Below, in pieces: positions 1-11,631 of a DNA stretch of 64,000 nt. The notes beneath the pieces were generated by a model. The model ran no database searches. It was not told the DNA's origin and saw nothing but the letters and a program-made list of their open reading frames with translations. Made by a program: the position numbers and the translations under genes. Each line of letters starts with the position of its first letter. The stretch's first letter is position 1. Source of the DNA: Cryptomeria japonica (taxonomy: Eukaryota > Streptophyta > Pinopsida > Cupressales > Cupressaceae); contig NC_081406.1 of NCBI RefSeq assembly GCF_030272615.1, forward strand, positions 469,950,400 to 470,014,399. The letters run 5' to 3'.

Positions 1-16
1 GCAACTCCTTTGGTTA

Positions 17-790
17 TTGAAATCACTAAGTGAACAACCTAACTTCAAGAATCATCCATTCATTTCAATGTTAAATGATCCTAAGAGTGTGTTTTCCTCA
101 GTGCCCTATGGAGTACTACATATTGAAGATATTAGGCTATATACACATTGTCCCATTGAGGAATTAGGAAGCTCTCAAATGTTGAATCTATATAATAATC
201 AGCTATACGATAAGAGTTTTGAAACCAGAATTTCAAGAATTGGAAAACAAGAGTTTTGCAAAGTTCGTTAGGTTTTTAATATTCTATGAACAAGAATGGA
301 TCCAATTTATACTGAGTCAAGTACACGAAAAATTCATATGGTTGGACAAGCCCCACAAGATCACCAAGATAGTTATTCAAGTTGTAATTGGATTATGTGC
401 ATCCAGAGAATTGTCATCCTTGAAGGCTGTGAAGAATGGCATTGTGACTAATGCAACCGGGTCAAAATTTGATAAACGTGTGATGACAATCAATGACATC
501 CTGGAGCATGATATCAGGTTTACATCAATGGTTATTGGCTATAAGATCTATTATTATAGCAGAGAAAACTGGGTTTTCGGTACTGCTATATATGTCGCTT
601 AAGAGATGATGAGAGAAAACAAGAAGTGTGATCTTTGTGAGTTGCTCCGGAGTGAGCTTATTAAGAATATAAAGAAGATCAAAGAAAATAAGAAACATCC
701 TTTCATGTTTGAAACATTGCTTCTATGTTTGTTTTTCTACTTTTCAAAGGAGGTTCCGGGTGTTGGGCAAGTGCAATGGACATTTGATAG
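17..790 (+). pseudogene. Accessory ORF of element A, upstream part
   Basis: A decayed reading frame in the sense of the element. Two frames overlap near 219-271, so there is a frameshift there; from 219 one frame runs on with a single TAA at 600-602 until it meets an inserted LTR pair at 791. The product is rich in Lys, Ile and Glu, with a hydrophobic patch near LLLCLFFYF (about 715-745). I recall similar plant repeat proteins with a pattern like ITK..I..V.GL and DI..RF.S.VIGYK from retrotransposon accessory ORFs, but could not search this. The position, between pol and the 3' LTR, matches the envelope-like ORF of Sireviruses; nothing here proves an envelope function. No start codon can be assigned because the frame may begin left of the window. 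Confidence 0.5.
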
Positions 791-1569
791 TGATGCAGGA
801 ACATCCCTGGTTCATAGCAATCTTGCATCAACCAAAAAAAAATTCTTTCTATTTTGCTTTTTGTTTGCAGTTTCAACTTTTCTTTCTACGTGTCCTAGTT
901 TTGGCTAACCAGATCTTGTGGAGTTGGATTCTACTTGAATACTTGATCATATTTCTGATTTCCAGATTGCATCGCATTTGGATAATTTTTCAGCAAGATA
1001 TCACTATCGGTTTCCTTGATAGTTTCCTGTTACCTGCCTGGACCTATTTTGGTGATCTACCAGAACCCCTTCTAAAGCTTGCAAAGCCTTGGGCATTGAT
1101 TTTGATGTTCCTTGGTGTCTGGCTGACCTTTTCCCATGATCTGTGTTTCATCCTTTGGGTTTTCTGGAGGAATCTTTTGGTGGAGGCCAACCTTGTTTTT
1201 TGACACGTTAGGTCTTGTTCTTCGGGTTTTGATCCCTTTTAGGTTGACTAGATCCTTTGGATCACATATATAATTATAATTGCGCATTAGAATGTAATCA
1301 ATAGAAGAATAAAGTAGTGAGACTATGCATAAATGATAGATCCCAAGGTTCAAGGTCCCGGTTGTGACCTATTATGTATGTTCTACTAGGCCTGTGAGTC
1401 GGTTAAGTTGTAACTCGGTTGTTACCAGTTGGATGCAATCAATTTTAATAAAATAAAACAATTTGTTATGCATTGCCTCCATCATATCTTTGTGTTTCTG
1501 TTGTGTTTATTCTTGTTGACTGGTCCGGATTGATCTCTTTGAGGTCCCTCCTTACCGATGACTGCTTCA
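791..1569 (+). repeat. LTR-like direct repeat, copy 1
   Basis: The first of two closely matching units. It carries a TATATAATTATAATT stretch near 1266-1281 and an AATAAAATAAAAC run near 1446-1458, plausible promoter and polyadenylation signals. The match to copy 2 runs the whole length, with scattered substitutions and small indels. Confidence 0.6.
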
Positions 1570-1573
1570 AGTC

Positions 1574-2331
1574 TGATGTAGGAGCATCCTCAGTTCATAG
1601 CAACCTTGCATCAACCAAAAACATTTTGTTTTTGTTTTTCTTTCTGTGTGTCCCGATTTTGGCTCACCGGATCCTGTGTAGTTGGATTATACTTGGAGAC
1701 TTGATCATCTTTCTTATTTCTAGACCGCATCACATTTGGATAATTTTTTGGCAAGATATCGCTATTGGTTTCCTTGACAGTTTCATGTTACTGATTGCCT
1801 AGACCTATTTTGGTGATCTACCAGAACCCCTTCCAAATCTTGCGGAGCCTTGGGTGTTGATTCTGATGTTCCTTGGCATGTGGCCAACCTTTTCCTATGA
1901 TCTACATTTCATCCTTTGGATTTTCTAGAGGAATCTCTTGGCAGAGGCCGACCTTGTTTCTTTTACACATTAGGTCTTATTCTTTAGGTTGTGATCCCTT
2001 TTGGGCCAACTAGATCCTTTGGATCGCATATATAATTGTAATTGTGCATTAGAATGTAATCAATAGAAGAAGAAAGTAGTGATATTGTGCATAGAAGACA
2101 GATCCTAAGATTGAAGGTCTCGGTTGTGACCTATTTTGTATGATCTACCAGGCCCGTGAGTTGGTTATGCTATAACATAGTTGTTACTAGTTGGATGTAA
2201 TCAATTTTCATGAAATAAAACAATCTGTTCTACATTGCATCCATCATATCTTTGTTTTTTTGTTGTGTTTACTCTTGCTGACCAATCTGGATTGATCTCT
2301 TTGAGGTCCCTCCTCACTAGTGACTGCTTCA
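1574..2331 (+). repeat. LTR-like direct repeat, copy 2
   Basis: The second unit, starting TGATGTAGG and ending CTGCTTCA, parallel to copy 1 throughout. It is about 20 bases shorter through small deletions. A short open frame at 1473-1802 crosses the copy junction and is not a real gene. Confidence 0.6.
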
Positions 2332-4575
2332 AATAGACCTTTAGGAGTTCAGATCTGGGAATGCTTATACAATTTTGATGACTCTAAGGACCAAAATAAG
2401 AATCTATGGGGTTATTTCAAAAAATTCCATAAGGGAATGCATGAAAGGGAAATAATTCCTAAGACCATTGTGGAAAAATATCAAGACACTATCTACTTTA
2501 TGGTAGATACAGATTAGGTTTTTTATGGAAGTCGTAGAGCCCAGATGATATGGATTATGCATATAGGCTATGAGGTGGAAGAACATATTTTGGAACTATA
2601 TGCACAACATATGTTGACTAAACCAGTGGACCCCAATGAGGAGAGGTTTGGTACATATAAGGAGAAAAGCCTAAAATTGCATCAGCAATTCAAGAAGCCT
2701 GCAATACAAAAGAAGGTAAGAAAGGAGGTAGAGGCTCTTGTAGAAAGCATGGGGATATCCAAGAAAGCGGTCTGGAAGGCTAGAGAGGAAAAAATTCTTT
2801 GAGGAGCAGTTCGTGAAGAAGGAATATAAACCAAAAGTGCCTAAGCCTAAGCCAAGGTAATCTAGAAGTGTTCCTCCCTCCTCTAGTCCTACAAAATCTT
2901 CATTCAAGGCATGTGGTTGTGATGAGAAGAAGAGGAAGATAGTGAGATTTGTGACTGTGGATGATGAGGAGATAGAGTCAGATGAGGCTATACAGGAGGT
3001 GAAGACTAAAGTTGTTAAAGTCACTAAAATTGCAAAAGAAAAACCATCTGATGGAGCCAAGCCTGGTAAGAAATATAAGACATCATAACTTTATGAGGCA
3101 TTAAGGAAAGTTAAGCTTGAAGTTAAGCCTCCGATATCTTTGAATGAAATTGTGAAAGAAGTTGTTAAGAATGATAACCTTAAGCCATTAGCAGATTGGT
3201 ATGAAAATTTTGATGAATCCGGGAAAAGAACTTTGGAAGAAGAAACTATAGAATACTTAAATGTATATAGTGAGGCTCTAATTGAACTAATAATAGTCAT
3301 ACTCAAGAGAAGGTATGACATTTTGGATGCTAGAAGACAAACATCGAATAAGCAAGAAGGTAACTTGAAAGAATATATATTAGTCAATTTATGTTCAGTT
3401 ATTTCTAAGGAGGAGATTGATGGATTACTCCAGTTAGCAAAAAAGGAGTTCAGGAGTAAATACAAAGTAAATAAAATCATGTTCAGAAAAATTGATGAAG
3501 GTGCAAAGGAAATGGAAAATATTTTGACAAAAAATTTGTTGGATAATCAATATGAAGTTAATCAAGTGAAAGGACAAGAAGAATCCAATCCAAAAGTGTA
3601 GGTTGATGATCTGGGTGATGTTAGGGTTGAGGATGTTGCAGGAGATAAGGATCAAATAGGTACAAATGATGCAAGGAAGGCAGATGAAGGAGAGGAAAAG
3701 GTAGACAATCCTTTGGTTGATGTTGTTAATCCTCCAATTCTTAAGAAGGATGCTGAAAAAGAAAAGGTAGAGGTTAAAGTTGAAGTCAAGACTAAGGCAA
3801 AAGACATTGCAAAGACAGTGAAAGGAAAGCAAGTCATTGATGAGCTTGAGTTTATTCAAGGTCCGATTAACCTTTCTTCTCTGTCTCCAATTCAAAAGCT
3901 TCAACTTGCATTATTTTCTCAAGAAAAAAACAATGAGGATCTTTTGAAATCTCATACAGAGGATAGTATGTTACTAACCCTAGCAAATGATTTTTTTTGA
4001 AAAGTTGATGCCCTCGTTTTCAAAGGATACTTCAGATATTCCATCTGGGAAATTGAAGAGTTTGATTGATTCTATAAATATATATTTCGAGTCTTTTGAC
4101 AAGTATGTGGAGGAGAAGGTCAAAAATGAATTCAATGCAAAGAGGCTCCAGAATTTGAAAAGGATGATTGTCAAAGACAGCCACTTTAGATTCCTATGTG
4201 AAGAACATGAAGGATGCATTGTCCGAAGGTGGGAACATATATAAATCATGCTTATCTCTAACCAAGTTCACTTTCAACATTGAGAAGTCTAAGGTACATG
4301 AAAATGAGCTTGAATTCATATCTCAGTTAGTTGATTCCCTATCAGTATCATTGAGCTGTCATGAAAATCAAGTAATATAATTACTTGAGAAAATTAGCAA
4401 TTTGAATCATGACTGTGAGAGAATAATTGGCAGAGTTGGAGAAATTAGGAGTCTCATTACTCCTAAGTTGGACATTATGTTGAGTGCTCTCAAGAATTCT
4501 CAAGATGCTCTGGCAAACAATGATCCAAGAGAACTAAAGACAGTAAAAGCGCAAGCTTATCTATTCAGTATCTGA
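2332..4575 (+). pseudogene. Accessory ORF of element A, downstream part
   Basis: This continues the reading frame broken by the LTR pair. Recognisable pieces run 2337-2517, 2518-2802, about 2795-3600 (one TAG at 3599-3601), 3602-4000, 3987-4244 and 4168-4575, with frameshifts near 2795, 3990 and 4170. The middle part (3600-3850) is very rich in Lys, Glu, Val and Asp and would be disordered; the last part has spaced Leu/Ile residues that could form a coiled coil (EKISNLNHDCERI and similar). No catalytic motif is visible and I do not recognise a domain. Its sense matches the 3' LTR, so it belongs to the element rather than to a host gene. The many lesions argue against a working product. Confidence 0.5.
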
Positions 4576-4890
4576 TAACGATGTTGGAGAATCTGCAGAA
4601 GGGTTGGGACAACCACTTAGAGACATTGAAGAATTCATAAGAAGACATATTCAAATTTTAGTAAGCATGTAGGGACTGTGTGTACATATGTAGATAGCAT
4701 TTTTGGCCTAAATTTTTTATTTCCGGAACCCTACGTTTACAATTAATGTGAAAGGGAGAGTGTATAGCAGTAAAAAATGTTGACCTTAGGGGGAGTTATT
4801 GATTTTTGGAGTCTAGTAGTTAGATTCTTGTTGCAGTGTACATTATTTTGGTTTTAGTCTGACACTTAGTCATTTTTCACTAAGTGTTGC

Positions 4891-4911
4891 CATCAATGCC
4901 AAAGGGGGAGT
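4891..4911 (+). promoter_or_regulatory. Polypurine tract of element A
   Basis: The purine run AAAGGGGGAG (4901-4910) lies one base before the 3' LTR and would prime plus-strand DNA synthesis. The bases before it (TTGCCATCAATG, 4888-4899) are an exact inverted copy of CATTGATGGCAA inside the LTR start. Confidence 0.8.
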
Positions 4912-6026
4912 TGTTGGAAAGAGACACTGTATTAGTGATCAAATGTTGTCATTGATGGCAATTGGAGTTAGATATCCAATCCATAGTTCATGATTCATTC
5001 ATACCGGAAGATTGTTTGAGGTCCGGGGAGAAGAATAGGACATCCGATAGAGTGTACAGTATCTTGGTTGGCGAATTAGTTATGTTGAGTATATGGTGTT
5101 GTGGATCTCAAAGATGCATTGTGGTCATGTAGTATGACTTATTCTTGGTTTGTGGCCTCTGGTGATTGAGTGTTGAGTGAGTTAGAAGATCTGGTAGATG
5201 GTTTTATGTTAGAATAGTGTTGATCAATAGTAACATGTGGAGATTCATTATGCGGATTGTGCAGAGTAATTTTGGTGATTGTTTGCATGTTTGAGGATGT
5301 TGAGATGACATGTGGGAAGTGTGTGGACAATTTTTTTTGGTTTGCATGGTTGTTTTTGGATCAGATTGAGCTGACTTGAGTAACACATTTTATTTGTGTG
5401 TTATGCGGTTTTTGGGACCGACAAGAAATAAGCCTAAATTGATGTTGTGAATATATAAGACCAACTAATATGATCATTTGGTGGATCGATGGTTATGTGT
5501 GGTGTGTATATGAGCAATTGTGCACAATTTCAAGTGTACAATTTAAGGATTTATGCTCCGAAATACAATAGAATATCATAATAGACCAGTGTTGCAAAAC
5601 ATGGTATTTTATGCTTAACCAAAACTCTTTTGGCATATGTAGATATTGTTTATCAATTTCGACATTCCAATTAATATGCGTAATCATTTTGTAAGGCAAT
5701 GAACCTTCTGGGGTTGTAGCCCTTACTTGTAATTGAGCAGTGAGCTCTAGACAATATGCCTGAATGCATGTGCATTCCCCTTATGTAATTTTTTTATACT
5801 TCTAACAAAGTATATTAATATTGTGGGTTTGAATCCCACTGTGGTTTTCCCCTTAACTAGATTTCCACATAAAAATCTTGGTGTTATGGTATTGTTGATC
5901 TTTTCTTTGTATTTCTGCACTTTACTTTTCTTCATTTGCATTAAGTGGTTGAAAGAACAAGTTAATAAAGTTAAAAATTGTAGAACACTAATTCACCCCC
6001 CCTCTCAGTGTTCCTTGATTCCAACA
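4912..6026 (+). repeat. 3' LTR of element A
   Basis: 1115 bases with the inverted ends TGTTGGAA and TTCCAACA. A TATA-like ATATATAAG lies near 5450-5458. The last 60 bases hold the C-rich motif CACCCCCCCTCTCAGTG usual at the end of plant Copia LTRs. The short open frames within it (for example 5139-5386 minus and 5823-6032 plus) look like chance. Confidence 0.8.
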
Positions 6027-8071
6027 AAATGATCCCAAAAAAAAATTAAAAAGTGAAAAGGGATCCTAAAAACCAATTAAAGAGAAATGATTTGTCCATG
6101 GGTGAAAACCTGGCAAATAGGTGCCTTCGGCAAGTACCATGATGAAAACCAGGAAAATAGGCATCATATGTAACCCTTCATCTTCTTGTGTTCCATACTT
6201 GGGGGAAAGTTCCAATAATGCTATCCTAGTGCCTCTTATCTAGCATTCCCTTCATTATCCTTCATCCCTCATATCCATTATCCTATTTGCATCCATATTC
6301 CCTTTTCCACCTTTGATCTTGACAAGGCTAAGGATCTTCCTAAGCATCGTATGTCATATTTGCTTCACTTTGTCCACATCCATTTTATCCATATCTGTTC
6401 CCTTATCATGCCCTCATCCTATTCATATCCCTTATCCATTTTGATCTTTCTTATCACATCCATGTCCTATTATTATCCCCCTAATCTACCCTTGATCTTG
6501 ATATAGAATAAGGATGTAAAATGAAAAAAATAATGGTTTCAAAAACCTCTTGGCATGTCCCTTCATATGGACCACATGCCATCTAGAGAACCATTCTATC
6601 ATCTTATCTTGTCATGTCAAATCCCTTAGCTTGGCAAAAGAATGTTATCCCATCTTCGCATAGTCCTTGGAAGCCAGCTCATCTTTGATTCCATAATATG
6701 CTTCCTTTATTTCCTGTCTATCCATTACAATTCCATTAGTTCATTCATCAATTCATAACATCCCTTCCATGATAGACATTGGGGGCAATTTTATGAATGT
6801 GGTCAATTAATGGAATCCTTCTTGCTACAAAAGATTGGATGATGACACATGTACATTGCATAATGTCCTAAAAATCCAAAAACATGGCAAAATGTCCTGA
6901 AAAAATATCAAAAACATCCAAAAATGTTTTGAACAAAAAACCAAAAACATTTGAAAAACATCCTAATCAAAAGATTCAAAAACATTCAGAAAAAGATCTT
7001 GAAGAATTTCCAAAAACATCAAATAACCACAAAAACCCTAAAAATTTCAAAATCATAAAAAATCCAAAATCAATCCCCTATTTTGTCCATTTATAAACTT
7101 GTCCTTTGCAACATATAGACATTTGAGCAGACACAAACAGTAAACTCGCAACATATTGCTCTTATCAAATCATGCATCAACATACAACCTATCAATCCCA
7201 TCAACAATCAATCATATCAACTTGTCACATCAATTAATCAATCAACAATATTAGTCATTTATCAACTATCATGTGTCTTATACAATGTGTGGTATACTCA
7301 AAACCAGAAAATGTTCATCTAAATAGGGTACTACATTCATGAAACTAGATAGCATGATCATCCTATCAAACACAACCTATGAACTTTGACAACATGAACA
7401 TAATGGTTGTTGGCCTACTTGGTCTAGTGAATCTTATTTTTTTCATTGATTTATCTTTAATCATGTTCCTATTCTACTTGAGGATATCCACAAGCGATGA
7501 GAGTGGCCAAGATGTTTCATGATCTTTTTATTTCTATTTTCTTCTTGTAAGATGTTTTCATGATATTTTGTAGCAAGCATGTCTTTGGGTGTCTGTGTTG
7601 GTAGGTTCACTTGGTGGCTCACACATACCTCAACCCTTGACACACCCCCCCAACATTTCAAGATGGATTGGAAAATTCTTTGTCTATTTTATGTTAATTT
7701 TTTTGCAAAGGGATCATATTGTCACTTTGACCTCATATGTCAAGACACTATGTATCCATTTGCCATATTAAATAAAGCTCTATGTTGCTAAAGGTGTATT
7801 TATGAAAGCAAGGTTTCATCATTAGTAATTATTCCTCATCCAATATTTTTATTTCTTACTAACCTTTTTTCTCTTTCATCATTTTCCTCTTTCATTTAGC
7901 ATTCATCTCTTCTTTTGAGAGAACATTCATTTATTTCATATATAAACAATCTCTCGATGGGGAAACCTACCTCCATCCCTCGGTTTGCATCCCTTGCTTT
8001 GCTGGGGCATTTCTTTTTTCAATTTTCTTTTAAACAATGCTCTAAATCATATTGTCTCAAAGAGGGAAAAA
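6027..8071 (+). mobile_element. Worn 3' internal region of a Gypsy element
   Basis: There is no open reading frame of note. The stretch near 6105-6165 (GTGAAAACCTGGCAAATAGG, then GATGAAAACC) and the CTGGGGCATTTC near 7999-8011 resemble the non-coding 3' tail of plant Gypsy elements; element C has a similar CTGGGGCATC before its own 3' LTR. The region ends in a purine tract followed by an LTR start, so it is most simply the tail of a Gypsy element whose pol is lost. A+T-rich runs of CCAAAAACAT-type repeats occupy 6870-7080. Assignment beyond Gypsy is inference. Confidence 0.45.
8055..8071 (+). promoter_or_regulatory. Polypurine tract of the worn Gypsy element
   Basis: TCTCAAAGAGGGAAAAA stands just before an LTR start beginning TGTAGATGC. 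It matches in form and place the tract TCAAAGAGGGGCAAAA that precedes the 3' LTR of element C. Confidence 0.55.
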
Positions 8072-9650
8072 TGTAGATGCTAAAAAATGTAATCACCTGC
8101 GTCCTCCATTTTTAACTTAATCGCGCATATGATCTTTATTACACACATGATCCTATCCTATTTCACCTTTTCCATTTTTTGTCTAGATTATTTTATTTTC
8201 TTCCCATTTCAAGTTTGGGATTTAATTTTATCACCAAATTTATCTCGTTGATGTTAGTTTGTTCCCTTTTCATTTTTGCAATGTTGGTTTACCTAAACCG
8301 TTGTCTTGATTTAGGGTTTTTTGCTTCCTTTTTGGTCTTGTCGCTTTCCATTTTCAATCCCATTGGCTTTATTTTTTCTCTATTCCTATTTTATGGTTTA
8401 ATTTTAATCTCTTCTCTCACTCCATGGCATCGTAATCGTCCCTTTTATGTTCGTTGACCCACTTTGACCTGGTTTACCCGCTTTTGCCTGATTTTACCCG
8501 ACTTTACCTAATTTTCCCATTTTTGTTGAATTCTTCCCATTTTCTATTTGAACCTTCCCAATTCTTTCTAATTTCACCTAATTTGACCAAAATTGACTTA
8601 ATTTGACCCATTTAAGGTCTCTAGACATTAGTTTGACCTAATTTACCCTTTTTAGGTTTAATTAATTAAGTCCATTTTTACTAATTATTATTATTTTAAT
8701 ATTTCATCATTTAACCATTCCCTTTTAATATTAATTAAATAATTTATATTATTTAATTAATTTCAATTTTACACTTTAAATACATGATTTTAACTATTTA
8801 ATTAAATGTTTCATTTCTATCTCCCATAATTGAATAATTTATTTAATTTATTCAATTAGCTAATTATGTCATAATTGAATAAATATTTTTATTTATTTTA
8901 TTATTTGTCCTAATTATCCTCCTAATTTTCAAAAATAGCAATAATATCTTGGATATTTATGAGATTTTTCTTTGATTTTAAAAAATCCTTCTTTTTGGAA
9001 ATATCTCATTATATCTTAATTTTAAATTTGAAAATGAGGTATGCATCCTTGAAAAATCTGCTTTTTGTTTTTTCTCTGCTTTTTCCTCATCATCTTCATC
9101 TTTCTATGAATGACAGCTCTACCATGCGCTCAATCAAGTCCGTCCATCTAGTAAAAAATCTTTTCAATCCTATCCGTCTATCAAATTCTGAGTTTTCTAT
9201 AAATTGAGAGCTCTTTCTTTGTCAAATCATCTAACTTTAGGCACTTTTATTCTATCAAAATAACCTAGCAATCTAACTTGAGTATTGTCATTCTGTCAAA
9301 TTATCTAGTGAATCCACTTTTTGAGTAATTTCATTATCCAATTTCACAATCATCCATTTTAGCATTAACATCATAATCACATACTTCGAGTAAATCTTGA
9401 TATCATATCACACTTGATTTCCTTGTATTTGTGTATCCTCATATATAGAGAGTGACAAATCTTCATTAGAAATGAAAGAAGAAGCAACAAGGCCATGTTG
9501 AAAGAATGAGTTGGTAATGATGTTTCATTTTGTGTTTTTCGTATTTTCTTTCAATGTCTTTGTTGGTTAGAATAGGGTGAATGCATGCATGTTTGAGTTT
9601 TTGATTAGCTTAGATAAGACACTCTTGCTTTGGTTTTGGTTTTCTAACTT
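8072..9650 (+). repeat. LTR of the worn Gypsy element, right end uncertain
   Basis: It starts with TGTAGATGC after the purine tract. The first part holds repeated TTGACC/ACCTAATTT words (8452-8660), then A+T-only inverted repeats (for example 8731-8760), then a TATA box at 9198. Near 9500-9580 the text (GGTTAGAATAGGGTG and around) resembles the end of the element E LTR, so I place the right end near 9650 by analogy; no primer-binding site follows. The open frames 8179-8457 and 8959-9207 are LTR sequence and not genes. Confidence 0.45.
9198..9205 (+). promoter_or_regulatory. TATA box in the worn Gypsy LTR
   Basis: TATAAATT followed by GAGAGCTC, at the place in the LTR where elements C, D and E also have a TATA box, about 350-450 bases before the expected LTR end. 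Confidence 0.45.
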
Positions 9651-10124
9651 AACTCAATTTTCCTCGATCTAAACTTGTAATTGTTTTTCTTGAGAGAAAA
9701 TAATCTAATTCATTTATATATTTACTTTATACTTGAATTTTTACTTACTTTAGTGATCAATATCATTTACATCTTATGACTACAAGTTACAATTTAAGAA
9801 TGTTTTGCCAACAAAAGAAAAGAGCAAGATATACCAGAAAGATAGGAAAATGACACATATAAAAGTAATATTAAAAACTTATAAGTCATTTGATAAGGTT
9901 GTTTTAGAAAAATGATATCTCAACCTCGCAATTACATAAGGTTACTATTTATAGTAAGTTTATATTCGAGCATGAATTGGTATAATAATTTCTCCAAAGA
10001 TATGGATTAGCTAAATAAGCATGACAGTAAATTTTTATTGGAAGGTCGTGTCTAGATTTGAAGATATTAAAGTTTCCATTTTTAAAAGTTTCAAAGTCAA
10101 TTTTGAAGGCCTTGGAAGCATTTT
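9651..10124. other. Unassigned A+T-rich DNA
   Basis: I see no gene, clear repeat or motif in this stretch. It separates the worn Gypsy LTR from the family F LTR start. The opposed short open frames 9949-10167 and 10058-10270 cross an LTR boundary and are not real. Confidence 0.4.
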
Positions 10125-10152
10125 GTAATGCCCTGCCAAGAAACCCTAGAGG
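10125..10152 (+). repeat. First 28 bases of a family F LTR, cut by element B
   Basis: TGTAATGCCCTGCC followed by AAACCCTAGAGG. A close match occurs at 44428 (TGCAATGCCCACC, then AAAACCCTAGAGAAATCTAA), and the sequence right of element B continues this match (AGAGGATCTATCTAAAAT). Element B therefore landed only 28 bases inside this LTR. Confidence 0.5.
10148..10152 (+). repeat. Target-site duplication of element B, left copy
   Basis: The 5 bases agagg directly before the 5' LTR of element B recur as agagg at 17463-17467 directly after its 3' LTR. Confidence 0.9.
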
Positions 10153-11561
10153 TGTCGGCATTTGCATGAAGATTGCATTAATGATATGTTATGTTGTCAT
10201 TGATGTCAAGTATTTGGTAATGATATTGCTGATATTATTTTTATTACTGACATTGTCTCGTAACCGATAGGAAGAGCTTTGTGGAGGACATTGTAAACTA
10301 GTATGTAAGTTTGTGAGGAGAACTGGTAACCGGTGTAAAAGGTTAAACCCTATCTATGTAATGTAACAAGTAAACCCTATCGGTTGTTTTTGTTAAACCC
10401 TAACCGATTAAGGTTGTTGAATTGGTTATGTTGGTTTATGATATGATGTTGAGCAGTAATGATGGTGACACGTATGGTCATTGTATGAAGACAAGTTCAA
10501 AATGTTTTGGCATGTTTGTTTGTCTAGGGAATGAGCAAAGTGTATTGCATCTAATGCAAAGCGCGTGATGAGTTACTGAGGTCGATGAAGCGGTAATCAA
10601 GGAGCAGTTGAGGCTTTCTTGATTGATGTGTAGAGATTGCTATGAAACCCAATGGTCATACTTGTACCGACTTGTTTGTAATATCGATGAGAGAATTAGG
10701 TTTTTGTTGTGTTACCAACCTAATTGATTTGTTTATAAGGTCGATGATGTTGTCTAGTTGAGTGTGTGGTTGCCGAACCAGATGATGAGTCTACAGTTTG
10801 AGTAAAGGTAGATAGGAGCTTAAAAGGATCAGATCAAGCAAGTGTAGTGCTATTCAGACAAATCAAACAAACTCATGTTGTTTTCTAATAATTATAGCAG
10901 AATTGAAATCCCCTAACTGGGTAAGCTCTAATAAGCTTGGTTACTTATTAAATCCTCTAACAAGGTGATCCTTTAGATTGGATTTTCAAATCCTCTACTA
11001 AAGTTACTCCTTACAGGGTATTGCTTCTAACAAGGCATTTATAGTCAATCCCTTAACCGAGTGATTCCTAACAGGATCAACTCTTAACAAGACTTTTGTA
11101 AAAGATTTAACAGGCTTGGCTCCTAACAGGGTGAACTTCTAAAGAGTTCAGATATTATCTTGTGAGTCCCATCTCACCTTGGTTTTTACCTATTTGGGTT
11201 TCCATGTCAAAAATACTTGTGTCATGTGGTGAATGTTTTTGTGGTTATGATCTTATGGTTGATTTGATTAACTACTCAACTATTCTGATAAGGCATGATA
11301 ACCGGAAGCATTGAGAAATGGAGTATGTTGACATATGATAAAGCATTTGGATGTTTACAAGTTTAATGTTGTTTACTGTTAAGTTGTTGTAACAGTCAAC
11401 CAATTTTCTTATGAGCATTGATCTTGACAGTGGTATTTCATTGATAATTTTACCTTGTGATTGAGATTGAGATTGGGAATGTTTGTATCATTTTTTCTAT
11501 TTACTGATTCACCCTCCCTCTCAGTAATCTACTGGATACTTATTCTTTCATCATATCATCA
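10153..11561 (+). repeat. 5' LTR of element B
   Basis: 1409 bases from TGTCGGCA to CATCATATCATCA. It holds a TTTATAAGG TATA-like site near 10732 and the C-rich CACCCTCCCTCTCAGTAATC near its end. Compared with the 3' LTR it lacks about 24 bases after 10760, where the 3' copy has them between two AGTTGA words, so that gap is best read as a deletion in this copy. Confidence 0.9.
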
Positions 11562-11563
11562 AT

Positions 11564-11574
11564 TGGTATCAGAG
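11564..11574 (+). promoter_or_regulatory. Primer-binding site of element B
   Basis: TGGTATCAGAG lies two bases after the 5' LTR and is the standard Copia site for the 3' end of initiator Met-tRNA. Confidence 0.9.
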
Positions 11575-11631
11575 TTTATCAGGTCCTCTAAGATCTAAGC
11601 CTAATAGCTTGAGGAAAAGATCTGCTAGATC

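Larger units (their letters stand above)
791..2331 (+). mobile_element. Collapsed LTR pair inserted in the accessory ORF
   Basis: Two direct repeats of 779 and 758 bases lie almost head to tail, with only four bases (agtc) between them. Each starts TGATG, ends CTGCTTCA, and so has the TG...CA ends of an LTR. The bases just outside are gatag on the left and aatag on the right, a near-perfect 5-bp target duplication. The host reading frame resumes in phase on the far side once one copy of atag is discounted. I read this as an LTR element that lost nearly all of its internal region, or a tandem LTR left by unequal exchange. No internal genes remain. Confidence 0.6.
1..6026 (+). mobile_element. 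Copia-type LTR retrotransposon, 3' part (element A)
   Basis: The window opens inside an LTR retrotransposon. Its right end is clear: a polypurine tract at 4901-4910 is followed one base later by an LTR with perfect 8-base inverted ends (TGTTGGAA and TTCCAACA). The CACCCCCCCTCTCAGTG stretch just before the LTR end and the AAAGGGGGAG tract are typical of plant Copia elements. No gag or pol is present here; the internal part holds only a decayed accessory reading frame, so gag-pol and the 5' LTR would lie left of the window. An extra ORF between pol and the 3' LTR is known from Sirevirus-type Copia elements, and I infer a similar layout. The base run aaatg after the LTR may be one copy of the target duplication, but its partner is out of view. 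Confidence 0.75.

Noticed and set aside
3091-4249. Minus-strand frames of 89-156 codons in element A
   Set aside because: They are antisense to the Lys/Glu-rich accessory ORF and rich in Leu/Phe/Ser as expected for its complement.
4891-6026. Possible tRNA or rRNA genes in and around the C-rich LTR ends
   Set aside because: No cloverleaf or A/B box arrangement could be read; the C-rich run is the usual Copia LTR ending.
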